Origin: Rhodoplanes serenus
GTDB taxonomy: Bacteria; Pseudomonadota; Alphaproteobacteria; Rhizobiales; Xanthobacteraceae
NCBI GenBank assembly: GCA_945897515.1
Contig: CAMDFO010000010.1
Span: 1-64,000 of the forward strand
DNA: 64,000 nucleotides
Reading direction: 5' to 3'
Part shown: positions 17,505 through 26,405 of the stretch, one piece after another
Layout: the number at the start of each line of letters is the position of its first letter
Position numbering within the stretch: position 1 is the stretch's first letter
The notes under the pieces: model-generated
Told to the model about the DNA's origin: nothing
The model's input: the letters and a program-made list of their open reading frames with translations, nothing else
Databases searched by the model: none
Translations under genes and position numbers: made by a program

Positions 17505-18402
17505 CGCCGTCCTCGTCGTTCAACGCCAGCGCGCGCTGGTAGATCTCGCGCCTCGGCAGGCCGGTGGCGGCGGCGACTTCGCTGACGGCATCTTTCATCG
17601 ACACCCGTTCAAGCGCGCGGCGCAGCAGCGCGTCCAGTTCGCCGGCGTCGGGCTGCGCGGCGTCGGCTGGCGGTGGCGCCACCACAATGACGATCTCGCC
17701 GCGGGTCTCGGCCCCGTCCTCATAGGCGCGGGCGAGGCCCGGCAGATCGCCGCGGCGCACCTCCTCGTGCAGCTTGGTGAGCTCGCGGCAGACCGCGGCT
17801 TCGCGCGGACCGAGACCGGACGCGAGATCGGCCAGCGCGCGGACCAGCCGCGGACCGCTTTCGTAGAAAATCAGCGTCGCCGGAATCCGCGACAACTCGG
17901 CGATGCGCGCGCGGCGCTGGCCTGTCTTCACCGGGAGGAACCCCTCGAAAAAGAACCGGTCGGTCGGCAGGCCCGCCATGGTCAGCGCCGCCAGCGCCGC
18001 CGACGGGCCGGGCAGGGCCGTCACCGCAAGGCCGGCCTCGCGGGCGGCGCGCACCAGCTTGAAGCCGGGATCGGAAATCAGCGGTGTGCCGGCGTCCGAC
18101 ACCAGTGCGATCGAGGAGCCTGCGGCAATCCGCGCCAGAAGCTTCGGGCGTGCCGCGCCAGCATTGTGCTCGTGGTACGGGGTCAGCGGCGTATTGATGC
18201 CGTAATGCTCGGTGAGCCTGCGCGTGATCCGTGTATCCTCGCAGGCGATGATGTCGGCCGAGGCCAGCGTCTCCAGTGCCCGGAGCGTGACGTCGCGCAG
18301 ATTGCCGATCGGGGTGGCGACGAGGTGGAGACCGGCGGGGAGGCTCGGGGCTTCCACCGCTTGTCCCGCCAGCACATAGCTCTTTCGGCGCTCGTCCGGC
18401 AT
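17488..18402 (-). CDS. rsmI: 16S rRNA 2'-O-ribose C1402 methyltransferase RsmI
   Basis: SAM-dependent tetrapyrrole-methylase-fold enzyme of 304 residues which methylates C1402 in the decoding region of 16S rRNA. Diagnostic segments: [58 protein letters not shown] and the [20 protein letters not shown] stretch. A C-terminal extension of about 80 residues (including [20 protein letters not shown]) is usual in this class. It is transcribed into yraN with a 17-nt overlap and diverges from the LpoA-like gene. Confidence 0.95.
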   Translation of the reverse strand: MPDERRKSYVLAGQAVEAPSLPAGLHLVATPIGNLRDVTLRALETLASADIIACEDTRITRRLTEHYGINTPLTPYHEHNAGAARPKLLARIAAGSSIALVSDAGTPLISDPGFKLVRAAREAGLAVTALPGPSAALAALTMAGLPTDRFFFEGFLPVKTGQRRARIAELSRIPATLIFYESGPRLVRALADLASGLGPREAAVCRELTKLHEEVRRGDLPGLARAYEDGAETRGEIVIVVAPPPADAAQPDAGELDALLRRALERVSMKDAVSEVAAATGLPRREIYQRALALNDEDGDGAPP

Positions 18403-18548
18403 GGCTCCAGTCTATCCTGCGGATGCCGAATGTCGCCATTGGAGGCAGGAATTCGTTATCCTTTTCACTTGGTTAACCAATCGCCGACATTATGCGGGGT
18501 TGCCAGCGTAGTGCGGCGGGCGTTGGCGCGCCGTCGAGGAAACCGGCC

Positions 18549-19751
18549 ATGTTCCGCGTTTTGCAGGCTGAGGTGACGACCGCGCGCACGCGCCGTGCAT
18601 GGCTTGGCGTTGCGCTGGGCGGTGCCATGTCCTGGTTCGCCGGCTGCACCGGCACCTCCGACATGTTCGGTTCGCCGCCCGCCGGGCCGGCGCAGGAATC
18701 GACAGCCATCGGCACCGGCCAGGTCAAGGTCGGTCTGATTTTGCCGTTGTCGGCGAGCGGCAACGCCGGCGTCGCCGCACAATCGATGAAGAACGCGGCC
18801 GAGATGGCGCTGGCCGAGTTCAGCAATCCGAACATTCAGCTACTGGCGAAGGATGACGGCGGCAGCGCCGCCGGTGCGCAGCAGGCGGTGCAGCAGGCGC
18901 TCGAAGAGGGCGCCGAGATCATTCTGGGGCCGCTGTTCGCGCATTCGGTCGGCGTCGCGGGCCAGCTCGCGCGTCAGCGCGGCGTGCCGGTGATCGCGTT
19001 CTCGACCGACGCCAATGTTGCGGCGCGGGGCGTCTATCTGCTCAGCTTCCTGCCGGAGACCGACGTCGACCGCATCGTCGACTACTCGGTGTCCACCGGC
19101 AAACGGTCGTTCGCCGCCTTGATGCCGGACAATGCCTACGGCTCGGTGGTCGAGGGCGCGTTCAAGCAGGCGGTGGCGCGCAAGGGCGGGCGCATCGTCG
19201 CGCTCGAGCGCTATCCGCTCGAAGCCGGACGGATGGCCGAGCCGGCGCGCGTGGTGGCGCAGGCCGCGCGGGGCGCGGATGCGATCTTCATCCCCGATGG
19301 CGCCGACGCGGTGCCGTCGGTCGTACAGGCGTTGTCCGCGGCCGGGCTGCAGCAGCGGCGCGTGCAGCTTCTTGGCACCGGCCTATGGGACGATCCGCGC
19401 ATCTTCGCCAGCGCGTCGCTGCACGGCGGCCTGTATGCCGCGCCGGATTCCAACGGCTTCCGAAATTTCTCGGCGCGCTATCGCAGCAAGTATGGCCAGG
19501 AGCCAGTACGCACCGCGACGCTCGCCTACGATGCGGTGGCACTGGTGGCGGCGCTGGTGAAGACCCAGGGCGACCAGCGCTTCGCCGAGCATGTGCTGAC
19601 CAATCCGTCGGGTTTTGCCGGCATCGACGGCGTATTCCGCTTCCGCTCCGACGGCACCAACGAACGCGGTCTGGCGGTGATGCGTGTCGCCCCAGGTGGC
19701 GGCCAAGCCGTCAGTCCGGCGCCGCGCTCGTTCGGTGGATCGGGGACGTAG
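18549..19751 (+). CDS. LpoA-like penicillin-binding-protein activator lipoprotein
   Basis: Exported lipoprotein of about 400 residues with a periplasmic-binding-protein type I fold, as in the C-domain of LpoA and in leucine/branched-chain binding proteins. After a twin-Arg-like start (RTRRAWLGVALGGAMSWFAG) comes Cys at the lipobox FAGC. The fold begins with GQVKVGLILPLSASGNAGVA; IILGPLFAHSVGVAGQLARQ and PVIAFSTDANVAARGVYLLS are conserved in the family. ATG 18549 places the signal peptide correctly; the frame is open further up. It diverges from rsmI-yraN, a common neighbourhood. Stimulation of peptidoglycan synthases is inferred from family. Confidence 0.85.
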   Translation: MFRVLQAEVTTARTRRAWLGVALGGAMSWFAGCTGTSDMFGSPPAGPAQESTAIGTGQVKVGLILPLSASGNAGVAAQSMKNAAEMALAEFSNPNIQLLAKDDGGSAAGAQQAVQQALEEGAEIILGPLFAHSVGVAGQLARQRGVPVIAFSTDANVAARGVYLLSFLPETDVDRIVDYSVSTGKRSFAALMPDNAYGSVVEGAFKQAVARKGGRIVALERYPLEAGRMAEPARVVAQAARGADAIFIPDGADAVPSVVQALSAAGLQQRRVQLLGTGLWDDPRIFASASLHGGLYAAPDSNGFRNFSARYRSKYGQEPVRTATLAYDAVALVAALVKTQGDQRFAEHVLTNPSGFAGIDGVFRFRSDGTNERGLAVMRVAPGGGQAVSPAPRSFGGSGT

Positions 19752-19752
19752 G

Positions 19753-20919
19753 CTACGCCGCCAGGTCCGCCACCACCGCGTCGAGCACCGGGAATCCGGC
19801 CTGGGTCACGCGCAGACAGCCTTCGCCGTTGGTTTCGACGAAGCCGAGCGAGGCGAGCGTCCTGATCCGTTCGGGATCGAGTGGACGTCCCGCGACCGCA
19901 GCGTAACGCGCGGGATCGATGCCTTCGGCGAGCCGAAGCCCCATCAGCAGGAATTCGTCCGCGCGCTCCTCGCGCGACAGCGGATCGTCGGTGATAACGC
20001 CGTGACCGAACGCTTCCACGCGCATCAGCCAGGATTCCGGCCGCTTCTCGGTCGCGATCGCGCGGCGGCGGCCGTCGATGTCGAGCCGCGCATGCGCGCC
20101 CGGGCCGATGCCGGCATATTCGTGCGCGCGCCAGTACACCAGGTTGTGCCGGCACTCGGCGCCCGGCCGCGCGTGGTTGGAAATCTCATACGCCGGAATG
20201 CCGGCGCGGTCGCACACTTCCTGGGTCGTGTCGTACAATGTGCGCGCCGCGTCGTCGTCGGGCACGACCAGCTTGCCGGAAGCATGCAGCACGGAGAACG
20301 CCGTGTCCGGCTCGATGGTCAGTTGGTAGAGCGACAGATGCTCGGCCGCCTCCGACAGGGCGTGCTTGAGCTCTTGCGTCCACTGTTCCGGGGTCTGCCG
20401 CGGACGCGCGTAGATCAGGTCGAACGAGTAGCGTCCGAACACCGAGCGTGCGATCGCGACGGCGTCGAGCGCCTCCTGAGCCGTGTGCAGCCGCCCGAGC
20501 TCCTTGAGCGACGCATCGTCGAGCGCCTGCACGCCGAGTGAGACGCGGTTGACGCCGGCCGAACGATAGCCGCGGAAGCGCGTCGCCTCGACGCTGGTCG
20601 GATTGGCTTCGAGCGTGACCTCGACATCCGGCGCGACGGTCCAGTGCTTGCCGACCGCGTCGAGGATCGCGCCGACGGTCTGCGGCTGCATCAGCGAAGG
20701 CGTGCCGCCGCCGAAGAAGATCGTGGACACTGTGCGGCCTGGCGCGCGCGCGGCGGTCGCGGCGATCTCGGCTTCGAACGCCCGCACATAGCGGGTCTCG
20801 TCGATGGCGGCGTGGCGGACGTGGCTGTTGAAGTCGCAGTACGGGCACTTCGACAGGCAGAATGGCCAATGGATATAGACGCCGAAGTCCGATTCAGTCG
20901 CAGTCGTCATGACGCCCAT
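19753..20919 (-). CDS. hemW: HemW-like radical SAM protein
   Basis: Radical SAM enzyme of 388 residues related to coproporphyrinogen III oxidase HemN but of the HemW type, proposed to be a heme chaperone for respiratory enzymes. The 4Fe-4S motif is WPFCLSKCPYCDFNSH; further on are VSTIFFGGGTPSLMQPQTVG and VSLGVQALDDASLKELGRLH. The C-terminal wHTH-like HemN_C domain ends with the EGCLRVTQAGFPVLDAV segment. ATG at 20910 (three codons in) is an equally good start. It is 27 nt downstream of rdgB, and the order rph-rdgB-hemW on one strand is conserved in alphaproteobacteria. Confidence 0.92.
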   Translation of the reverse strand: MGVMTTATESDFGVYIHWPFCLSKCPYCDFNSHVRHAAIDETRYVRAFEAEIAATAARAPGRTVSTIFFGGGTPSLMQPQTVGAILDAVGKHWTVAPDVEVTLEANPTSVEATRFRGYRSAGVNRVSLGVQALDDASLKELGRLHTAQEALDAVAIARSVFGRYSFDLIYARPRQTPEQWTQELKHALSEAAEHLSLYQLTIEPDTAFSVLHASGKLVVPDDDAARTLYDTTQEVCDRAGIPAYEISNHARPGAECRHNLVYWRAHEYAGIGPGAHARLDIDGRRRAIATEKRPESWLMRVEAFGHGVITDDPLSREERADEFLLMGLRLAEGIDPARYAAVAGRPLDPERIRTLASLGFVETNGEGCLRVTQAGFPVLDAVVADLAA

Positions 20920-20946
20920 ATGGCAGGTTCGCCGGGCGGGGACAAC

Positions 20947-21591
20947 TTAGGGACGGGGCTTCTGCAGGCAGGCTTCCGCCAACATGATGAACGCACGCGC
21001 CCGGTGCGACAGCCCTTTGCCACGCGGCGGCAGGCCATGCTTTTCCTCGCTCGGCATCTCGCCGAAGGTGCGGCTCTGGCCGTCCGGGAGGAACAACGGG
21101 TCGTAGCCGAAACCCAAGGTGCCGCGTGGCGGCCAGACCACGATGCCGTGGACCTGGGCCTCGAACTCCTCGCCATGGCCGTCCGGCCAGGCGACGCACA
21201 GCGCCGAGACGAAATGCGCGCGGCGCTTTTCAGGGGCCTTGGCGCCGACTTTCATCAATTGAGTTTGGACTTCGTTCATCGCGAGCCGAAAATCCTTGTC
21301 GGGTCCGGCCCAGCGCGCCGAGTGGATGCCCGGCTTGCCGTCCAGCGCATCGACCGCGAGGCCGGAGTCGTCGGCGAAGGCGGGCAGGCCGGTCGCCTTC
21401 GCTGCTGCATCGGCCTTGATGCGGGCATTGGCGCGAAAGGTCGTGCCGGTTTCGTCCGGCTCCGGCAACCCGAGTTCGCCGGCCGAGACCGCATCGATCC
21501 CGAACGGCGCCAGCAGGTCGCGCATCTCGGCAAGCTTGCCCGGATTGTGGGTGGCGATAACCAGACGGCCGGCGATTTGGCGGTGGGGCAC
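20947..21591 (-). CDS. rdgB: dITP/XTP pyrophosphatase RdgB
   Basis: House-cleaning NTPase that removes ITP, dITP and XTP. Motifs: [38 protein letters not shown] and [20 protein letters not shown], all canonical. The conserved N-terminus begins a few residues after a GTG at 21591, which has a GGAG 11 nt upstream; this is taken as the start, giving 214 residues. An ATG 42 nt further upstream is in frame, but that extension ([11 protein letters not shown]) is encoded by the palindromic repeat at 21603-21690 and is unlikely to be translated. It sits between rph and hemW. Confidence 0.92.
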   Translation of the reverse strand: MPHRQIAGRLVIATHNPGKLAEMRDLLAPFGIDAVSAGELGLPEPDETGTTFRANARIKADAAAKATGLPAFADDSGLAVDALDGKPGIHSARWAGPDKDFRLAMNEVQTQLMKVGAKAPEKRRAHFVSALCVAWPDGHGEEFEAQVHGIVVWPPRGTLGFGYDPLFLPDGQSRTFGEMPSEEKHGLPPRGKGLSHRARAFIMLAEACLQKPRP

Positions 21592-21602
21592 GAGGGTTGC
21601 TC

Positions 21603-21690
21603 CGTCATGGCCGGGCTCGTCCCGGCCATCCACGTCTTATGTCAGTCTGCGAAGGAAGGCGTGGATGCCCGGCACAAGGCCGGGCATGAC
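21603..21690. repeat. Palindromic intergenic repeat, family A
   Basis: GTCATGGCCGGGCTCGTCCC ... CCATCCACGTCTTATG on one side and GGCGTGGATGCCCGGCACAA ... GGCATGAC on the other form a long imperfect hairpin. It lies between rdgB and rph and creates a spurious in-frame extension of rdgB. Confidence 0.8.
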
Positions 21691-21712
21691 GTGGTGAGAA
21701 CGGAGTTTCAAC

Positions 21713-22426
21713 TTACATCACCGCCATCTTTTGCAGGTCGACCAGCTTGCCGATGCCTTTGCGCGCCAGCGCCAGCAAGGCCATCAGCTGCTCCTCGGAG
21801 AACGCCACCTTCTCGGCGGTCGCCTGGATCTCGATGATGTTGCCCGAGCCGGTCATGACGAAATTGGCGTCGGTCTCGGCTTCGGAATCCTCCGCATAAT
21901 CGATATCGAGCACCGCGACGTTGTTGAAGATGCCGCACGAGATCGCCGCGACGTGGTCGCGCAGCGGATCGGCCTTGAGCATGTCGCGCTTCTTCATCCA
22001 GGCGATGCAGTCATAGAGCGCGACCCAGGCGCCGGTGATCGAAGCGGTGCGAGTGCCGCCGTCGGCCTGCACCACGTCGCAATCGATGGTGATCTGGCGC
22101 TCGCCCAGCGCCTCGAGGTCGACCACGGTGCGCAGGCTGCGCCCGATCAGGCGCTGGATTTCGACCGTGCGGCCGCTCTGCTTGCCGGCCGATGCTTCGC
22201 GCCGCGTGCGCTCCGATGTGGCGCGCGGCAACATGCCGTATTCGGCGGTGACCCAGCCGCGGCCGCGGCCCTTGAGCCATGGCGGCAGCTTGTCCTCGAG
22301 CGTCGCCGTCACCAGCACGTGGGTGTCGCCGAACTTCACGAAGCAGGAGCCCTCGGCGTATTTCACCACGCCGCGCTCCAGCGAAACGGCGCGCAGCTCG
22401 TCGGGCTGTCGGCGGCTTGGCCTCAA
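21713..22426 (-). CDS. rph: Ribonuclease PH
   Basis: Phosphate-dependent 3'-5' exoribonuclease of 237 residues which trims tRNA 3' ends. It starts at a TTG (22426) six nt after GAGGGG; the encoded [20 protein letters not shown] matches the universal RNase PH N-terminus, so TTG is confidently the start. The core contains [40 protein letters not shown] and [20 protein letters not shown], and the end [20 protein letters not shown]. Elsewhere in this group rph is divergently adjacent to hrcA; here 4 kb of accessory genes separate them. Confidence 0.96.
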   Translation of the reverse strand: MRPSRRQPDELRAVSLERGVVKYAEGSCFVKFGDTHVLVTATLEDKLPPWLKGRGRGWVTAEYGMLPRATSERTRREASAGKQSGRTVEIQRLIGRSLRTVVDLEALGERQITIDCDVVQADGGTRTASITGAWVALYDCIAWMKKRDMLKADPLRDHVAAISCGIFNNVAVLDIDYAEDSEAETDANFVMTGSGNIIEIQATAEKVAFSEEQLMALLALARKGIGKLVDLQKMAVM

Positions 22427-22508
22427 GGTTGTCCCCTCGCTCGCACGGCGATGCGCCGCGCGCCCTGCTTTGTAGGTCGCGAGGCAGGGACCGACAAGAG
22501 GCGCGGCG

Positions 22509-23471
22509 CTATTCCGGCTGGATTCCAGCGTCCTTGATCATCTTGCCCCATTTGGCGAGCTGGACCCTCATGAAGTCGTCCATCTCCTTGGGCGAGCTTG
22601 AGAACGCCTCGAAGCCGGCGGAGCGAAGCCTCGATTTCACCTCCGCACTGTCGATGATCGTGCGAAGTTCGGAGTTGAGCCGCGCAACGATCGTCGGCGG
22701 CGTGTTGGCCGGTGCGAATATGCCGGCCCAGGAATCCATGTCGAACCCGGTCACGCCGGCCTCATCCATGGTGGGAAGTTCTGGAAACAGCGAACTGCGC
22801 TGGATGCGCGTCACCGCCAGCGGCCGCAACGTCTTCGCCTGGACGTGCGGCAGACTGGTGGTGAAATCGTTGAACGCCATCGACACCCTGCCGGCGAGCA
22901 AATCCTGAAGGGCGGGCGGCGCACTCTTGTAGGGCACGTGCAGCAAGTCGATCTTGGCCCAGTGCGCGAGCGTCGCGCCGGCCACCACGCCCGAGGTGTT
23001 GCCGCTGGCATACGACAGCTTGCCCGGATTGGCCTTGGCGTGGGCGATCAGCTCCTTCACGTTGTTGGCGGGCACGCTCGGGTGGGTCACCAGCATCAGC
23101 GTGTAGCTGCCCATGCGCGTGATCGCTGTGAAGTCCTTGGCCACGTCATAGGCGACGTTCCTCATCAGGAACGGCGCCGCCGAATGCGGACTGTTGGTGC
23201 TCATGAACAGCGTGTAGCCGTCCGGCGCCGCACGCGCGACGTAAAGCGCGGCGAGCGCGCCGTTCGCGCCCGGGCGGTTTTCGACCACGATGGTCTGCTT
23301 GAGCGCGATCCCGAGCTGCTGGGCGACGACGCGCGACACGATGTCTGTGGCGCTCCCCGCGCCGAACGGCACGATCAGCGTGATCGACTTGTTCGGATAG
23401 TCCTGTGCGTGAGCGGCTGCGCCGGTCAGCACCAGGCCGACGGCAAACAGAATGCGAAGGAAAGCTTGCAT
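22509..23471 (-). CDS. Bug/TctC-type tripartite tricarboxylate transporter receptor
   Basis: Periplasmic solute-binding protein of 320 residues. Signal peptide about 1-22 ([22 protein letters not shown]). The mature protein begins [20 protein letters not shown], the typical Bug opening, with [20 protein letters not shown] and [20 protein letters not shown] following; the end [11 protein letters not shown] is also characteristic. No membrane subunits (TctA/TctB) are nearby, so it is an orphan receptor. A very similar paralogue lies next to it at 23587-24561, including the same [11 protein letters not shown] loop, so both probably bind related carboxylates. The amidohydrolase next door is a possible catabolic partner. 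Confidence 0.92.
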   Translation of the reverse strand: MQAFLRILFAVGLVLTGAAAHAQDYPNKSITLIVPFGAGSATDIVSRVVAQQLGIALKQTIVVENRPGANGALAALYVARAAPDGYTLFMSTNSPHSAAPFLMRNVAYDVAKDFTAITRMGSYTLMLVTHPSVPANNVKELIAHAKANPGKLSYASGNTSGVVAGATLAHWAKIDLLHVPYKSAPPALQDLLAGRVSMAFNDFTTSLPHVQAKTLRPLAVTRIQRSSLFPELPTMDEAGVTGFDMDSWAGIFAPANTPPTIVARLNSELRTIIDSAEVKSRLRSAGFEAFSSSPKEMDDFMRVQLAKWGKMIKDAGIQPE

Positions 23472-23586
23472 GCGTACACCCCCATGTCCGCACCTGCATT
23501 TTCGATCTGCCCAATCATGCTAGCAGCTTTGCCCAACCGTGGCCCACCCCTCCCGCAGTCTATGTTGTCGCAGTCACGGCCCGCCG

Positions 23587-24561
23587 CTATTCCGGCTGGA
23601 TTCCGGCGTCCTTGATCATCCGCTGCCATTTGACGAGCTGGGCCTTCACGAACTCGTCCAGCTCCGCGGTCGTGCTGGAAAACGCCTCGAAGCCGGTGGC
23701 CGCGATCTGCGCCTTGACCTCCGGATTGTCGATGATCTTGCGCAGTTCGGTGTTGAGCCGTGCGATGATCGCGGGTGGGGTGCCGGCCGGCGCGAACAGG
23801 CCGGCCCAGGAATCCATGTCGAAGTCCTTGACCCCCGACTCGTCCAGCGTCGGCAGCTCGGGCACCAGCGCGCTGCGCTTGAGCCGCGTGGTCGCAAGTC
23901 CGCGCAACGTTCCGCTTCGGTGATGCGGCCAGCCGGTGGCCATGTCGGTGAACAGCATCGACACCCGGCCGCCGAGCACGTCCTGCACCGCCGGCGGCGC
24001 GCTGCGGTAGGGCACGTGCAGCATGTCGATTCCGGCCCAGCGCTTGAGCGTTTCTCCAGCCAGCACGCTCGATGCGTTGCCGCTTGCGAACGATAACTTT
24101 CCGGGATTGGCCTTGGCGTGCGCGATCAGTTCCTGGACCGACTTCGCCGGGATGCTGGGATTGACCAGCAAAAGCTGGGTGAAGCTGCCGACCCGCGACA
24201 GCGCGACGAAGTCCTTCGCCGGATCGTAGTTGATGCTCTTCATCAGGAACGGCGCGGCCGAGTGCGGCGTGTTGGTGCTCATGAACAGCGTGTAGCCGTC
24301 GGGCGCCGCGCGCGCGACGAACATAGCCGCGATCGTGCCGTTCGCGCCGGCCTTGTTCTCGACGATCACGCTCTGGCCGAGCACGGCGCCGAGCCGCTGC
24401 GCAATGATGCGGGTGATCAGGTCGGTGCCGCTGCCCGGGCCGAACGGCACGATCAGGCTGATCGGCTTGGTCGGATACGTCTGTGCGATGGCGGCGGTGC
24501 CCGACAGCGCCAACGACAGCACAGCGATGGCGGCGGCAACAAAGCGAAGCAAATGATTCAT
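23587..24561 (-). CDS. Bug/TctC-type receptor, tandem paralogue
   Basis: Orphan periplasmic receptor of 324 residues. The start at ATG 24561 is set by the signal peptide MNHLLRFVAAAIAVLSLALS ... AIAQ; the frame is open further upstream without conservation. The mature part YPTKPISLIVPFGPGSGTDL, VENKAGANGTIAAMFVARAA and the end [13 protein letters not shown] closely follow its neighbour at 22509-23471, indicating tandem duplication and divergence. It is divergent from the amidohydrolase gene, with about 135 nt between starts. Ligand unknown, probably an organic or aromatic acid. Confidence 0.92.
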   Translation of the reverse strand: MNHLLRFVAAAIAVLSLALSGTAAIAQTYPTKPISLIVPFGPGSGTDLITRIIAQRLGAVLGQSVIVENKAGANGTIAAMFVARAAPDGYTLFMSTNTPHSAAPFLMKSINYDPAKDFVALSRVGSFTQLLLVNPSIPAKSVQELIAHAKANPGKLSFASGNASSVLAGETLKRWAGIDMLHVPYRSAPPAVQDVLGGRVSMLFTDMATGWPHHRSGTLRGLATTRLKRSALVPELPTLDESGVKDFDMDSWAGLFAPAGTPPAIIARLNTELRKIIDNPEVKAQIAATGFEAFSSTTAELDEFVKAQLVKWQRMIKDAGIQPE

Positions 24562-24697
24562 CGTGAGCGTCCTCCCCTGTGACAACCAGTTTTCTTTTGC
24601 GCGAGGATAGCGGTAGGCTCGCGCCTTGTCCCGGCTCGGCATCGTGGATTTGCGCAGCAATCCTGCTTCAGCCGGCCATCAATCGAGAACCGTAATC

Positions 24698-25582
24698 ATG
24701 ATTCCGGCGTGTCCCGCTCCGCTCGAACCCAGCCGCCCGAAGATCGCGCCGCCGCCGAAGTCCTGCGACACGCACTGCCATGTGTTCGGGCCGGGTGCGC
24801 GCTTTCCCTATGCCGATGATCGCAGCTACACGCCGCCGGACGCGCCGCTGGAGAAATATCTCGGCATGCTGGCGACCGTCGGTATGGAGCGCGGCGTGCT
24901 GGTGCAGGGCAGCGCGCATGGCTCGGACAATTCGGCGATGCTCGATGCGCTGGAGCGGCGGCCCGACATGCTGCGCGGCGTCGCGGTTGCCGACGAGACG
25001 ATCGCGCCGGCCGAATTGCGCCGCTGGGATGCGCTCGGCATCCGGGCGTTGCGCTTCAATCATTTCTTTCGGGGCGGGCAGTTGCACTACCGCGGGGGCG
25101 TCACGCTGGAATCCGCCAAGAAGCTGGCGCCGCTGATGAAGAACCTCGGCTGGCACCTCCAGCTCTGGATCGACTGCAAGGATTTGCCGGACACGATCCC
25201 GACACTGCGGGAGATCGGCCTGCCGGTGCTGATCGATCACATGGGCCGCACCGATGCGCGCGCCGGCACCGGCACGCCGGGGTTTCAAAGTCTACTGCGT
25301 CTGGTAGGCGAGGGCGGTTGCTGGGTGAAGGTCTCGGGCGCGCACCGGCTGAGCAACAACGCGCCACACTATCCCGAAGCACGGCCGTTCCATGAGGCGC
25401 TGGTCCGCGCCAATCCGGACCAACTGGTGTGGGGCAGCGACTGGCCGCATCCGCGCATCGAGGGCGACATGCCGGACGCCGGAAAGCTGTTCGACCTGTT
25501 CTGCGAATGGACGCCGGATGCCGCTACGCGGAAGCGGATATTGGTCGACAATCCGGCGCGGCTTTATGGGTTTGTTGCGTAG
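24698..25582 (+). CDS. Amidohydrolase family 2 protein (PDC-hydrolase/lactonase-like)
   Basis: TIM-barrel metal-dependent hydrolase of 294 residues. Metal and active-site features: SCDTHCHVFGPGARFPYADD (HxH), a central Asp-His in VLIDHMGRTDA, and DQLVWGSDWPHPRIEGDMPD, which carries the conserved catalytic Asp. The closest known function by pattern is 2-pyrone-4,6-dicarboxylate hydrolase or a sulfomuconolactone-type lactonase, which open lactones in aromatic degradation. ATG 24698 is the start nearest the conserved region. Divergent from two Bug receptors, it fits an uptake-and-hydrolysis locus. Substrate is inferred only in class. Confidence 0.85.
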   Translation: MIPACPAPLEPSRPKIAPPPKSCDTHCHVFGPGARFPYADDRSYTPPDAPLEKYLGMLATVGMERGVLVQGSAHGSDNSAMLDALERRPDMLRGVAVADETIAPAELRRWDALGIRALRFNHFFRGGQLHYRGGVTLESAKKLAPLMKNLGWHLQLWIDCKDLPDTIPTLREIGLPVLIDHMGRTDARAGTGTPGFQSLLRLVGEGGCWVKVSGAHRLSNNAPHYPEARPFHEALVRANPDQLVWGSDWPHPRIEGDMPDAGKLFDLFCEWTPDAATRKRILVDNPARLYGFVA

Positions 25583-25619
25583 GGCGATGGATGCGCGGGT
25601 CAAGCCCGCGCATGACGGT
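25583..25619. repeat. Short palindromic repeat, family A half-unit
   Basis: Contains GATGCGCGGGTCAAGCCCGC and GCATGACGG: one arm of the CGGGCTTGACCCG palindrome. It sits between the convergent amidohydrolase and isochorismatase-like genes and may act as a terminator. Confidence 0.6.
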
Positions 25620-25634
25620 GGCGATGTTCGCCTC

Positions 25635-26273
25635 TCAGAACCCGATCATGTCGAACCGGGTCAGCGTGACCTGGTTGCTGATGCGCGCCGCGGTCGTGAG
25701 GTGCCACGCGGTGTAGGCTTCGGGCCACACGTTGTCGGCCGACATGCCGTCCACCGGGACGATGACCTTGAAGCCTTTCAGCGCGGCGGTCGCGCCGGTG
25801 TGCAGCACGGAGGTCTGGGCCTGCGTGCCCATCGCGACCACGGTCTTGATGCCCTTGTCCTTGAGCGTCTTCTCCAGGTCGCTGTTGATGAACTTGTCGG
25901 GTCCGAGCGGCGGCAGGATCTGCTCGCCGGCGGCGGGCTTGAACTCCGGAAGAATGTCGCCCGGCACCGAATTGGGCACTGCCACGCTGAAGATGATCAG
26001 CACGCCCTTGGCGCGAGCCTCGTTGACCAGCTTGACCACCTTCGGCACCGAGTCCGCGCAACGCTTCCGCCGTTCCGCGGTGCAGGTCTGGCGGGTGAAA
26101 TCCATCACCAGCAGCGCGGTTTCGTTGGCAACGATCTTCGCAGGCTTCAGCACGGGCGCCGGCGGGATCGTCGCCGTGCTCCATTCCTCGATCAGGGTCT
26201 GGGCCTGCGCTCCGGAAACGGCCAGACAAAGGCCCGCGATCGCGCCCGCCAAACGTGTCCGCAACGTCGTCAT
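25635..26273 (-). CDS. Exported isochorismatase-like (cysteine hydrolase fold) protein without the catalytic Cys
   Basis: Protein of 212 residues with a signal peptide (MTTLRTRLAGAIAGLCLAVS, GAQAQ), unusual for a family that is normally cytoplasmic. The fold is recognised from ALLVMDFTRQT (catalytic Asp), GVLIIFSVAVPNS, a Lys in GPDKFINSDLEKTL, and TVVAMGTQAQTSVLHTGATA. In that last motif the usual Cys is Ser, so classical cysteine hydrolase chemistry is not expected; EntB-type isochorismatases also lack this Cys. Substrate unknown. It is convergent with the amidohydrolase and divergent from hrcA. Periplasmic action is inferred from the signal peptide. Confidence 0.8.
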   Translation of the reverse strand: MTTLRTRLAGAIAGLCLAVSGAQAQTLIEEWSTATIPPAPVLKPAKIVANETALLVMDFTRQTCTAERRKRCADSVPKVVKLVNEARAKGVLIIFSVAVPNSVPGDILPEFKPAAGEQILPPLGPDKFINSDLEKTLKDKGIKTVVAMGTQAQTSVLHTGATAALKGFKVIVPVDGMSADNVWPEAYTAWHLTTAARISNQVTLTRFDMIGF

Positions 26274-26405
26274 GTCGCCCTCCCCAGGGTTGGTTTGTTG
26301 GGGCAGAGGCTAACAGCGATGGTTGCGGGGGAACAGGCCATTTGGGCCGTCAGGCTTGCGCTCCCGGCCTCGAATGGACAAGTTTGAGACTGTCGGAGGA
26401 GTGCA

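Noticed and set aside
21589-21633. N-terminal extension of RdgB ([11 protein letters not shown])
   Set aside because: Encoded by the family A palindrome; the same peptide appears in front of PheS, showing it is repeat-derived.
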